A stretch of DNA of 64,000 nucleotides from NCBI GenBank assembly GCA_003254905.1, contig QANU01075500.1:10009-74008 (forward strand), written 5' to 3'. Below are positions 10,601-23,000 of this stretch, in pieces (within the stretch, counting starts at the first letter, position 1; the number at the start of each line of letters is the position of its first letter). Below the pieces are notes generated by a model, which did not search any database, had not been told where the DNA came from, and saw nothing but the letters and a program-made list of their open reading frames with translations. A program made the translations under genes and the position numbers. The stretch comes from Nissolia schottii. Its lineage: Eukaryota > Streptophyta > Magnoliopsida > Fabales > Fabaceae.

Positions 10601-13600
10601 CATTTATTCTTGATTAGTCTGCGAGCATCTTACCACCTTAACCTAAGTTTTGTCTTTGTTGTTCAGTGGCATGGGTCCTGATTTTCGAGTCTTGGTTAGG
10701 AAAAGCAGGAAACAGGCTGAACAGTATCACCGATTATATAAAGTACAGTATATCTTCATTTTCTCTTCCGATTTCTTTTTCTTTCTTACTTCTGAAATCT
10801 ATATATACTTGTTAAATAAGATTCAGTTATATTGTTTTTAGCTTCAATTTGGAATTTTTGATTATAGTACTTTTATTGTTTCAATATTTGTTAGTTGGTA
10901 ACTCATCTATAGGAAGTTTTCATCATTTCTCATGCAAAGCATATCCGTATTATTTGACTGAGTCATTCCAGAATGGTTATTTCTGTATTATTCTGTGTCT
11001 ATAACATTCCTTATTTTCAAAATATTTCATTCTTTGTAGACTGAAAAGGCAATAGAGTTCATTATGATGAAAGGCTGTGTTGAAACAAGGCTAAAATTCT
11101 TATATTTATGATTCTACTGTTTTTCTGGAGTTCATCTATTGTAATAGGTTTCATCAAGAGTTGCAACTTCCAAACCTCCGAAGAGCCCAAAATCCATTCA
11201 TAGTCATTCTTCTAAGTTTTGAGAAGTATACTACTGAAGGAACTAATGTCTAGATTTAATATCTTCAATCATCTACATGCTATGGAGATTAATCTACATG
11301 CTAAAGGACTACTTAGTGGGGTCAAATAGAAGAATCTGTCTCTCTCTCTCTCTCTCTCAGAACTGAACTGTACTTTACAACTCAGTATATTGTTTCGTTC
11401 AATTTCTGTGTCCTATATTTCCTATTGTCGGAGTATTTGGCTCCACATTTCCTTTTTCCTCCATGGATCTTGTTCATGTTGTAGCCTATATTGCCTATGA
11501 ATTTTGGTTGTTACATATCGATTAGATGTTCATCAAAGTTCCACTTTTTCCTTCTTTTCTGGAAAGCATTGTTTACTTCAATGGAGTTTGTAATTATTTA
11601 AAATATTAAATTATTATAATTGGAATTATGCTGTTAATATGCACTACTTGTTTACTTCAAGGGAGTTTGTAATTATTTAAAACATTAAATTATTATAATT
11701 GGAATTATGCAGTTAATATGCACTACTTGTTATTGTCCCTTCTGCTCTCTTTTTGTATTTTGTTATGGATCTTTTGTAAGTGTAGGTTACATCTGATACA
11801 TGTAATGGAAAATTACAGGAACCAATCCCTGTCACTCAGCTTGTAAGGGAAGTTGCTGCTGTTATGCAGGAATTTACTCAGTCGGGGTAATTAATTTCTT
11901 GTAAACTGTCCTCCCTCTCAGAAGTGTTTTGGCTGCCGAACATTACCTTTTTTACTTGTAGTATGAGAAGTTTATTTTATGCATATAATCATCCCCCCTC
12001 AACCCTACCCAGAAAAAGAAAAAAAAATGAGATATGGTGAAAATACATATATGGGTATAATTAAGGATAGGTTTTCATTACCCTCCTCAACCTTGATGCT
12101 TTGGCAAATTGATCCCTCAAATTTTGACAAGGTCTCAATAGCCACTTCTAACTATTTTTTGTTCCTCAATATGACTTCCTTATCTCCCCCTTGCTAGAGC
12201 TTTTCAACTACCAATTGACCTTTTAATTTTTTTCAACATGAGACTTTCTTGCTAAGTAACTAAGATTGTCAAAGGTAGCTAGCTATTCCTATTAACATAA
12301 GTACCTGTTGAAACATTTTTCGAAGTTAAGGGAGTTTAATTGTTGTAATTAAATGTTGAGACATCTCCTTTCCATCGAATAATAAGAAAATGTTGAGACA
12401 TCAATTTTCCAAAGCCTCAGTTATCGTGAGAACTTGAACCTAAATGTGTCCAACTTAGTTGGAATGTTGGATAATCTTTCATAGCATGTTTGGTTTCTTG
12501 TTTGGAAACCTCAAATTATGGTTTGGGCAAAAGCTATGACTATGAGCGATAAGCTTTTGCTCAAACCATGGTTCAGGGTTTTCTAAGTGTGAAACCAAAC
12601 ATGCTTCATTTTTTTTCCGTTTACATGCAACTGTTTTTTTATTTCCATTCTTCTTTTTTACCCTTTGCTATCTTGAATTCTGATATTTCTGTTTTGTTCT
12701 TATAGTGGTGTTAGGCCTTTTGGAGTGTCCCTACTGGTTGCTGGATTTGATGATAATGGACCACAACTATATCAGGTATGTTAATATGCTTTTCTGTTGC
12801 AACTCCTGTTACTGTTTCTTTTAAACCCTGGTGGATGAGCATCGCCTGCAGTCTTTATCACATTGCTTTTCACACTTTAATATGAAATAACTATGACTTA
12901 TGCCGTCTATGAAGACAATAATGTAATCCATGAGATGCTTACAATTTCATTTTCTATTACAAAAAAGAAAAGGTAAAGAAAAGCTTATAATTTGGTTACA
13001 CCAATGTTACATTTTCTTGTTTTTGCTTGAGCTGATTCAGGGTTTTGCTTGAGAGCAAGAATTGCTCTGATTATTCATGCGGTTTAAACTTAAGTGGGTT
13101 TTCCTTGAGATTTGGTTGTCACTTTCTCTATGCTTTTGCATGTTGGTGTGTTTGATGGGATATCTTTGTTCTTGCACTTAGAATTTTCTAACATTTCTAC
13201 TTTGAATTTAAGAGTTTTTCTTCTGTAGGTGGATCCATCAGGTTCATATTTTTCTTGGAAAGCTTCTGCTATGGGGAAAAATGTTTCTAATGCAAAGACA
13301 TTTCTTGAGAAGAGGTATGGTGTTGCCATAATGCATATGTAAAGGAATAAATTATCTCATGGATTCTGACATACATGATGTGCAAAGGATTATGTTATTA
13401 TATCGTTGAAACTTTTCATTATGATTTTTATTTATTAAAAAATATGATTCAGATTATATGTTTGTTTGATGTGAATATATTTACTGTTATACCTTCTTGT
13501 TTTCCCCTATCATCTCAATGGTTGAATTCGTTGTCCACTTGTAGATATACGGATGATATGGAGCTTGATGATGCAGTCCACACAGCGATATTGACACTGA

Positions 13601-14674
13601 AGGAAGGGTAGGATCTTGCTATTCCTAGTTTATGTACCAAATAGAATCTTTATGTAAATATCACATTTTACCATTACTGCCTGTTATAGGCCCAAAAGTC
13701 ATATTGTGGTTCACTTTTTGGTTTGGTCAATATGTTTTCCCTATACAATAAGTAGTAGGGCATGAATGCTTTAGTGTTTCTGAGTTTATGGTTGGGAGAA
13801 GGAAAATTTATCTAAGATTGGATTAAGCTTGTAAAATATTGAGGCTAATCCTATGTAGGTTATTTAATCAAATTTATAGTATTGATTTTGACAATTATGA
13901 AAGAGGTGAAAACTCATCTCTCTAAGCCATGATCTGGCTTTATTGCTTCAAGGTTCCAAGCTTTCCTTACCTTGAAATTATTAAAAATGAAAGGAAGTGA
14001 TTACTATTCACTGTCCCCACTGTCCCCTTCATTGAAAATTGTTATATATATATTTTTTCTTTTGAACCTTGGTATAATAGGCCTGAAAATATTCTTTTAT
14101 GGGCATTTTACAGGTTTGAGGGACAGATCTCAGGAAAAAATATTGAAATTGGAATAATTGGTGCCGACAAAAAGTTCAGGTGCATATCTGTTTCCTTAAA
14201 ACAGAGTAATTTGTGTGCTTTCGGAATTAGTAACAACTTTATGCCTTTTATCCTAGTTTGATTGACTCAGCTGTTTTGTAGCCAGCAAGTTGAACTGGTT
14301 TTTCGGGTTGTCCTATCTGAATTAAGACTTATGAGTATTTTGAAATGCAATAGAAACTGCATTGCGAAAATGGAAAAAAAAAAAAAAAAAGTTGTCACCT
14401 ACAGGAAGGTGGATGGGTTGAGACTGAAATGAAAATTTAACTTGAATTGATGTTGATATAAATAACATTGTTCAAGAACTTAGATAAAGATCCTCTAAAG
14501 CAGTGGTAAACTTCCTATTGTACCAATAAATATGACGATAATCACAAGTTAATTACTTCAAAATCATTATTACATTGATGGATCTTTTAAATGGTTGACT
14601 TAATCGCATGTTAATTATGTTGCAGGGTATTGACGCCAGCGGAAATCGATGATTACTTGGCAGAAGTAGAGTAA
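7635..14674 (+). CDS. PAB1: 20S proteasome subunit alpha type-2 (PAB1)
   Basis: A subunit of the alpha ring of the 20S proteasome core, which gates entry to the proteolytic chamber in cytosol and nucleus. Eleven exons, all with GT-AG junctions, join in frame: 7635-7675, 7767-7843, 9308-9372, 9837-9883, 10667-10742, 11819-11886, 12706-12775, 13229-13314, 13545-13607, 14114-14179, 14626-14674. The CDS is 708 bp, or 235 residues plus stop, the usual length of plant alpha-2. The N-terminus [19 protein letters not shown] carries the proteasome alpha signature ([20 protein letters not shown]). Further on are GTGMGPDF-type sequence (here [10 protein letters not shown]), a [14 protein letters not shown] helix, [13 protein letters not shown], and an acidic C-terminus ending YLAEVE. 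The start is fixed by the conserved [10 protein letters not shown] 5' leader intron is likely, ending near 7612. Introns carry an hAT element (intron 2), a 79-bp duplication (intron 5) and a MITE (intron 6). Identity is near certain. Confidence 0.97.
8378..8683. mobile_element. Non-autonomous hAT element in PAB1 intron 2
   Basis: The 306-bp element has inverted ends CATGGTTATTGAATCG and CGATTCGATAACCATG. It is flanked by a perfect 8-bp duplication ATTATAAG at 8370-8377 and 8684-8691. An 8-bp target duplication is the hallmark of the hAT superfamily. No transposase coding is present. Its terminus resembles that of the element at 49308. Confidence 0.85.
11571..11729 (+). repeat. 79-bp direct duplication in PAB1 intron 5
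   Basis: GTTTACTTCAATGGAGTTTG starts a 79-bp unit at 11571, repeated at 11650 with only a few differences (AAGGGAG for AATGGAG, CATT for TATT, CAG for CTG). Each copy ends with TATGCACTACTTGTT. It lies wholly within the intron. Confidence 0.9.
12483..12605. mobile_element. Short fold-back MITE in PAB1 intron 6
   Basis: Inverted ends AGCATGTTTGGTTTC (12483-12497) and GAAACCAAACATGCT (12591-12605) are perfect complements. Imperfect inner arms (CAAATTATGGTTTGGGC and GCTCAAACCATGGTT) make a 123-bp hairpin. TCAT lies directly on both sides and could be part of a target duplication. Confidence 0.75.
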
Positions 14675-17021
14675 ATCTAATATGCAATGAACAAATCATT
14701 TATGTTCCTTAAGTCGGTATTTGTTTGTAAGCTAAGTTTAACTTTGAGTTTCAAGATGGGTAGAGCTGAAAATTGAAGACTTGCCATGGCAATGGTCTGG
14801 TGAATTTCTGAGCTACTCTTGTTGTAGCCAGTTAGGCCTTCACAGATAAACCTTTATAATGACTATTTAATGAATACTTGCAATTTCTTTTCTTTTCATT
14901 TTAATATCTAATTTTAAAGCTTGTTGGTTCCTTTTTCTGGTCAATGAATATATTTGATGAATTTTGCAACAACGTTTCTAAATAAGCGAAGTATAATGTT
15001 AAAATCCATATATCGGTTGTATAAATGCGCGATATGGAAACCCAAATTGTTAATCCGTACTAAAGACTATTGACATAAAAAGCTTTTTTAACATTAGGTT
15101 GTTTCGTCACCACACATTTAATTGAGTTATTGCTAGAATTAAGAATTAAAAATTAAAAGTTGAACAATTAATATTGTTTCACACAATATTTTCAAGGAAA
15201 TTAACGGTGAAAGTCAAAAGATTGTTTAAAAGGAATAAGCAATAATGAAGTTCTAGGTAGAGAACTGGAGCGTGAATTGTATTTATGCAGAAGAGAAAGT
15301 GGGAATGAAGAATAACTTTTATTGAAATAATCACCGAAGTGATAGATAAACATCTAAGTTTCTTGCAGAAATGTAAATAAAAGAACAAAGTTGCATAAAG
15401 AACTTACGAAATTGAAAGAAAACTAGGCCACTAAATGAAAATGAAAAGGAAATTAAAAGAAAAGAGTAGTGGCATAAATTGGATCTCCTTGTACTCTTTG
15501 CGTCGTCAAGTTGTGTCAAGTTGTGTCAAGTTGTGTGACACGATGACGTAGTGGGTGGTTACTACAATTCGTGCTCCAAATCAGATTTAAGGGAAGTTGT
15601 AACCATTCTTGGGCAAAATGTCGATAATCGTTCCTCCCACTAATATCTATTTGAATTCTTCCCTGAATCAGTCGTTAAATTCATCAACTCTTAAAACGTG
15701 TCACCTTTTTGATTCAGTTGGCAAATACTTGAGAGCAATATTTCCTGTCGCAATCTTAGTGACATCTCATGTTCATATCAAGACTTGATTATTTCGTTTC
15801 TTACTAACTCCCTCGTCACGATTCTTATCCTGTCGACGACTTTATTCTCGTCTACTAGTGACTTTATACATATCCAAAGGGACTTGTTTTCGTCACCGTT
15901 ATGAGCAACCAATATTAATCAACTTTCCATTGTGACTAAACCAACTATCGTTAGCATGCCCTCTATTCACTATTTGGGTAGCCAATATATCCATCGGCGA
16001 CTAATCATGTCGCTCCTTTCCAATACAATGATCCTTTTGTTGCTCTATTTCTCATCACCATTCATTCATAAGTCATCCTTTCAATATCGCATCGCCATAC
16101 AAAAAAAAAAAGTATTACCGTTCATTTTCTTGCACTAGTATTTGTATTCCAGCACTGATAAGACTGACTAAATCAATTCAAGATCCTGTAACTATTACTC
16201 CCGAGGTAAGTTTTATCCTCCAGAATCAGACCCAACACCCCCTAAAAAGGAAACAACATTATCTACCACTGAATTAACTTTGTTCACGTATAGAAACGTA
16301 TATTCGATATAATCACGGACAAAAACCCACATGAATTGTTCAAGAGTACTTTCTTCAATTGTGTATTAACTTTCAAATTTTATGATTAGCTGTGAACGCC
16401 CCCCACCTCTATAGGTAGTTAAGTAGATGCGTACAGAGTTTTTTGCAGGTGCCATTTTTCTAATAGAAACCACAAGTATTTTCTTACTTAAAATGCAATC
16501 CTATTTAAGCCAAGTAAAACTTTTTTAATACTCCATGTCCATATTAGAAGGAACCTTTTAACATAGTCAAAACTTGAAAACTCTAGTAAGTTTTGTTTTA
16601 AAATACATTTTTATTTATATATTAATTAATGTTGAGATAAATACTAATTTTTCAAGAAATTTTTAAGAAACTGAATAACTAAGTCAATCACCATAATTAA
16701 TTGTATAGATAATTAGAAAATTGGCCAAGACCAAAAATACCAAAAAGAAATCTTGTATTGGGATATTGTTAAAATTTATGAGAAAAAATAAACTATTCTT
16801 GTTCGTCACCTATCAAACTAATCATTACAACACAGCAAGGCATAAGCCACGTACAAATATTTCTGCAATGTACCATTAATTTAGCAAAATTTATCGAACT
16901 CAAGTCTCGCATAATCATTCTAAGAGTAATGTTGATTTCTTCTACATAGTGAACACAAGATGGCCTTACTAATTACACTACAAACACTTTTATGATACAC
17001 AAGTCACAAGCAATAACATAT
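14675..17021. other. PAB1 3' UTR, AT-rich spacer, NUP205 3' UTR
   Basis: The first 200 bp are probably the PAB1 3' UTR and the last 100-300 bp the NUP205 3' UTR, because the two genes converge here. I recognise no coding region between. A stretch near 15540-16130 is less AT-rich but matches nothing I know. No clear poly(A) signal can be assigned with confidence. Confidence 0.5.
15506..15535 (+). repeat. Short 10-bp direct repeat, three copies
   Basis: TCAAGTTGTG occurs three times head to tail at 15506, 15516 and 15526, in the spacer between the convergent PAB1 and NUP205 genes. No function is apparent. Confidence 0.9.
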
Positions 17022-20000
17022 CTACAAAATCAACTTTTGAATTGCAATCTCTTTGGCAGAAGTTGCTAGTCTTCGGAATACTTTGAGATTGTGCCCCACT
17101 TTTTCCTGATGAAACAACCAACATGTAAGAGAATGAAAAGCATCCGTCTTTTTTATGTACATATAAAAAATAACATAAAAAAAGATATTTCATGAAAAAC
17201 ATAAGTGATTGTGAATCTCATACCTCACTCAATAACTCAAGTCGTTCAAGATTTGGAACTAACTTTCCACATAACAAAGCAATGTCTTGTTTTGGATCAT
17301 GCTTCGCACCAGTAATTGTACTTGTGGTGGAGGTTTTATCAGATGCAATAGAACTGATAAAAAAAAAAATAGAAAGGTTAGCTTAAAGAAACACAATGAA
17401 TATACACACTAGTAGGAAAAATAATGAACAGATGCAATGACAACAAAACAGTTCATTGTTAACAGATTAAAAGTTGATCTTCGGTAACACAAGGGGGTGT
17501 TTGGTTTATTTTCTGTTCTCGTTTCCACTTGAATGTGTTTTTCACCAATAATTACAAAAAATGCCACCATATTTTCACTTTATTTCATCGTTTCCACTTT
17601 ATTTTCTGTTTTCATCATTTCCTTCAAAAAGTATTCGAAGCAAAAAGGCAAAAACAATGTGGCTTTTTTCAGATTATTGAGAGAAAAATATACGCACAAT
17701 AAAGATAGAAAACAAACCAAACACACCCTTTAAGGATTCTATTATGATTTTAGTCCCACGCACAATAACATTCTAACTATCAGAGTAAAAAACTTAGAGC
17801 CCGTACCACTCCTGAAGATGGATGAGGATGATATTTACAACATGTTCGGCAAGAGGGAGTAACAAAAGGATTAATTGATCCCTGCTAGCAACAACTCGAC
17901 ACATTTCAACCATTGCAATGTATCTCCTGTTTCATGGATATCTTAAAAAGTCAGAAACAATGTTATCAAAATTGAGATTTCACAAAAAATAAAATAAGGC
18001 ATAGTCTTGTAAAAAGCAAACCGTAAAAGTACGTATGGGAAGTCAAAAATGGGGAACATGCAGGGATTTGGGGTTTTTCGAAAACCTCCAAATACATTTC
18101 CTTCTTATTTTGATGTTTAATAGGGTTAATAACAATTTCAGATTTCTCACAGTTAATGGGATATGTTCATGTCTTGGATTTCAAGAATGGCACAGTATTA
18201 TATCAAACCTTTTCTGTATGTTATCTGAAGATGAAATGGAGTCTTCCCGGACACACATGTTGATGATTTCATCCACCTCCTGTCTTGACAACTCATTTAT
18301 GTCTCGAATCTGGAAAACCCCATGGATGATACATCAACATTAATAACGAAAAACCTAAATAGAAGCATAAAGGAGAAGGTACAGGGATTATATTATTTTT
18401 CATTTAACCTTATTCAGTAGTAAGGATTTTTCCTCAGCGGCCCTTTCAAGTGCAGTTGTAACAGAAGTAAGAAGAGAATTAAGCAAGTTCAATGTGGGTT
18501 GTTGAAGTTCTATGGAAGTAGGATAACTGGAGGAGGCATGTGAAAACTGAAACAGCATATTTAAAGGAAATAAATTATCTGTTAAACGAATGAGGGAAAA
18601 ACGAAAAACACAGGATGATGGGAATAGAGCTCAAAGTCATTAACAGCATTTATTATATAAGATACCTGCAATCTCAGGGATTTCTTTGTGACTAGAAAAT
18701 ATAGGTATGAGCTCAAGCTGAAGCATAATTTAAACACGTGTAGTTCTGAATTCCTCTGGTTCTGATCAAAAGTCAAGCAATATCAATGGTCAATAAGTAT
18801 GCATAATGCAAGAAAAGTCCTTTTACACAACTTAAACACGAAATAAGAAAACTTCAAACTCACCTCAGGTGACACAATTGATCCAGCATAACTAGGAACC
18901 TTGTCCCGAGAGAAAAGAGTATGCATCAAACCAAAAAGCCCTTGAACAAAACCATACTTATCACTCTCTTCATATGGCCAAACCTGTAACAGAAAAAGAA
19001 TAAAAACAAGATGAAAATAAATAAAATGGAGAAAGCCTGGTTTATAGAGAAATGGCACTACCACATATGATGGAAGTCTCAGAAGCCTTTTGGATGGCAA
19101 GCGTGTCAGCATAAAATAGAATAAACAATGATGCCACCCCCAACCCCCTTAACTTTAAAAAGTTCCACAAACTTGACCACATAATAGAGAAGCAGCTAAA
19201 ACAGCCAGCTGAAAGATTTTAAAACCACAGAACTTCACCACATAATAGAGAAGCAGCTAAAACAGCCAGCTGAAAGGTTTTAAAACCACAGAAATGGCTT
19301 CTTAAAGAATTACCTTGCTAAGAATACCAACAACTAGATTGATCTGCTCCAGTCTTAATTCATCTGCTTCAAGAATGTCTAAACGGAGAATCTGATCAAA
19401 GAATGACTGATGCTCTTTGACAAAATCAATTACTTCTCGGACAATTTTATTCTTGACCTGTATTGTAAAACGAGGCAGAAAGATAATATCATATTGTCAA
19501 AGCATCAAAACTTGGATTTCATTTTTATCTTTTGGAGTGGGAAGAAAAAAAAAAGAAAAAAAAAAGAAATACAACACAAACATGAAGCTTTAAGAATTGA
19601 CAATGGTAACTACGCATTTGGCTGTCATGTTAAATGGTGCTGAACAAATTCTAACAAAAGCACGAGGTCAGTTCAAGAATGAAAAAAGCTGTTTCAGAAT
19701 ACGCACACTACAAAACAAGAAATGTGAGCATGCAATTAGCTTTTACTTCTACTTCAAATGCAAGAGCTGTGTAGCCAAAGTAACTAAAGCTCATAAAGGT
19801 TTAGACTATACTAAATTGTCTTGTACATGGCATTAAATCACAATTGAAACGACCACAAAACATTGTGAACGAGGTCAAAGGATTCACTAGCAGGGGAGCA
19901 AGAAAAGTTCATAGAATAGACCATAGTTTAAAATTTTTAGATTTGTAAAAGGAACACAGAATCAAACCTCCATATAATCGGATGTATCAACCAAGGAAGT

Positions 20001-23000
20001 TAATGAAAAGACTAATCTTAAGACGGGAGTGACAATCATTCGTTGTCTATCAACATCCACAGCAACATCTCTTCTAAATCTTGCCTCAACCCACCTTAAA
20101 CCTCCCTGAAGAATGCTTAGCTTCAGTACCCCAGTAAAAGCTGGAATGAAATGGAAATGCAGCGTAAAAAGGAAAATAACCTCCCACCTGTAAGTTGATT
20201 GCCCCGCCTGAAGCAAGATGCTCCAATAGGCCCATGGAAAATAGTACTTGTGCTCCAGATTTCCCATACTTGTGACTGATTCTTAGTAATAAAGCCAGTT
20301 CAGCCTCAAATGTACATGCCCTCTGCAATGAGTCGATTGAAAGACCACCATCCTTTACCAAAACAAATTAAATTAAATCAGCATCACCACATCCATGCTG
20401 TAAGATAGTTTAATGAACACAAACATCAGCACTAACACATGTTGGGTTGTACAAGAAATAAGATGTCCTCACTTTTGCTGTCAAATACGAAAAATATCAT
20501 GCACGAAAGCACTTTGGGAGATAGTTTGATATACATAGCTTTTCCCTGAGGATCATTAAGCACTCTGTAGAACCAGACTTCAAGTATGCTGTTAGAAGTC
20601 TTATAGCTTAAACCTGTTTCCACAAAGTTTAAAACCCTAAATTCTATGACATAAGATATTACAACTGCTTTCTCTCAAGTTATAATCTTTCTTAATATAA
20701 AACAACCACCAAGCTGTGTCCTACCAAGTGGGGTGGCCTACATGGACCAAAGAACGACATTGTTCTATCATCAGAAATGCTGATAGCCTAAATCCTAAAT
20801 CTCTTTTAATAATTCCAATTAAAGTTTTCATTGTTTCCCTCTACTTCTAGTTCTTAAGCTACACTTCAAATAATCTACTCTTTTTATCGAGGCTTCTACG
20901 TGCTTTCTCCACACATGATCAAACAACTTAAGGCAAGATTCTACCACGTTTTCCATAATAGGTAGTTAGGTACTGCCCTAACTTACTAATGCATTCATTC
21001 CTAATCCACACATCGAACAAAACATTCTCTCTCTCCAACATTTACCGTTCAAGTTTCAATCTCAAAGAACATCGTTGGTCTCATAGTTGTGCAAAAAAAA
21101 AAAAAAATTTCTTAGGAACAAGGGGTACTTTTTTATCACATACAACACCCAAAGCACACCTTTTTCATCCACTCATCTTGAATCTTATGGTTTACAACTC
21201 CCTCTATTTTCCCGTCATTTTGTATGATTGGAGCCAAGATACTTAAACCATATTGTTTCCAAATTTCACTTCTAAGCTAGAATTTTTGCATCTCCTACAT
21301 TCAATATACTGTGCTTACTTAGACAGAAACAATGTGCTTACAAAGCTTGTCTCAACAGCTCTAGCTTACCATTTATTTCATCTCTCAACTCCCCTATTAG
21401 AACTATATCATTCGCAGAAGGCATAAACCAGTGCTATGGATTCTTGGATATGTTCAATAAGCATATCCAAAAACCAGGGTATGAATATAGGGTCTTAAAG
21501 TTGACTTTGATGTGGTCCTGTAGTCAGAGAGAAATCTACTTTGAGAACACATAGGGTTCGTTTGGAATCATTGGGAAATGATTTGATCTGCAAATCAACT
21601 CTCATGTTTGGTATCTTAAGAAAAAGGAATTGATTTGATTTCCTAAATTTATGGGAATTCAAGTTACATACATTAGAAATCCTATTACTTTTGTAAGGAT
21701 TTGCTTGGAATTGAATTCATTTTAACATAAAAGATTATTTTGTCTCTATTCAACTAACTAAATTTGCAAACTCTATCATCTTCGCCAAATCAAATTTATT
21801 ATTATAAAAGATTATTTTACTCCTAATTTTTTGGAAAGATTTTTTTTTTCAAAAAATATTTTTTCCGAATTTTTTTTTTGGGAAATATATTTGAAAAAAA
21901 TTTACCAAAAAAATTTATTAAAAAAGTTACCAAAAAATTTTTTTCCCAAAAAAAATTTTGTTCAATTTTTTTTTCCAAAAATGATTTTTTCTAAAGAATA
22001 TTTTTTTTCAAAAAGTATTTTTTTAAAAAAATAAAAAAAATGGAAAATTATATATTTTTTTTAAAAAATTCCAAAATATAATTTTTTTCAAAAAATCAAA
22101 ATCAAAATTTTTTTTTGAAAAATGCATTTTTTCAAAAAAATTACTTTTTAAAAAAATTCAATTCCTATTTTAATAAGGGTAAAAATGTAAATTAATCAAA
22201 CAAAATAAAACCAATTCCTATTTTAATGAATTCCAAACATGGTAATTGATTTATAAATCAATTCCATTCCCATTTTATGTAGTCGGTTCCAAACATGGTA
22301 ATTCATTTGCAATCCAATTCAAATCATTTCACATTTGGTTTTGTTTTTGTTTTAGATAGAAAAGACATGTACAATGCAATGCATTGATGAATCCAGTGGT
22401 TCCAAGGTACAATGAATTTTCTCTCGATCACTAAATAGGTTAGATTCCTTGAATTTTAAAAGAAAAAATTGCATATTGATAATGATACTAGCAGGACCAA
22501 AACAAACAAGATAGTCTCCTTAATGTATGTTAGAATCCATAATTAGGATCTGTAACTATATTAAATGTTAATTAGGCTGATAATTAGGAATTAGAATCAT
22601 CTGCAAAATTAACTAAGCCTTATCTCACTATATGAGGTCAGCTACATGGATTAGACAACGTCATAGTGTCCTATCAAGGACCATGTTTGCATTCAATCTA
22701 TTAAACTCTTAATCTCTTCTAATAGCTTCGTCTATGATTTTTCTAGGTCTCCCTCTACCTAACTAATAAGTTACCTATCATTTGATCTACTCTCCTTACT
22801 GTAGCTTCTTCACTTCTTCTCCTCACATGTTTAAACCACTTAAAATGAGATTCTACCATCTTTTCCATAATAGATGTTACCCCAACTTTCTCTCTCAAGC
22901 ATTCATTCCTAATCCTATCTTGCCTAGTGTCCATTCATTTCTACAACAGAGTTTATTTTCTTGGCATTTTACTACCCAATGCTCAATTACATATAACATC

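Noticed and set aside
18035-18343. 102-codon plus-strand frame
   Set aside because: It is antisense to NUP205 exon 42 and its flanking introns, and shows no independent signal.
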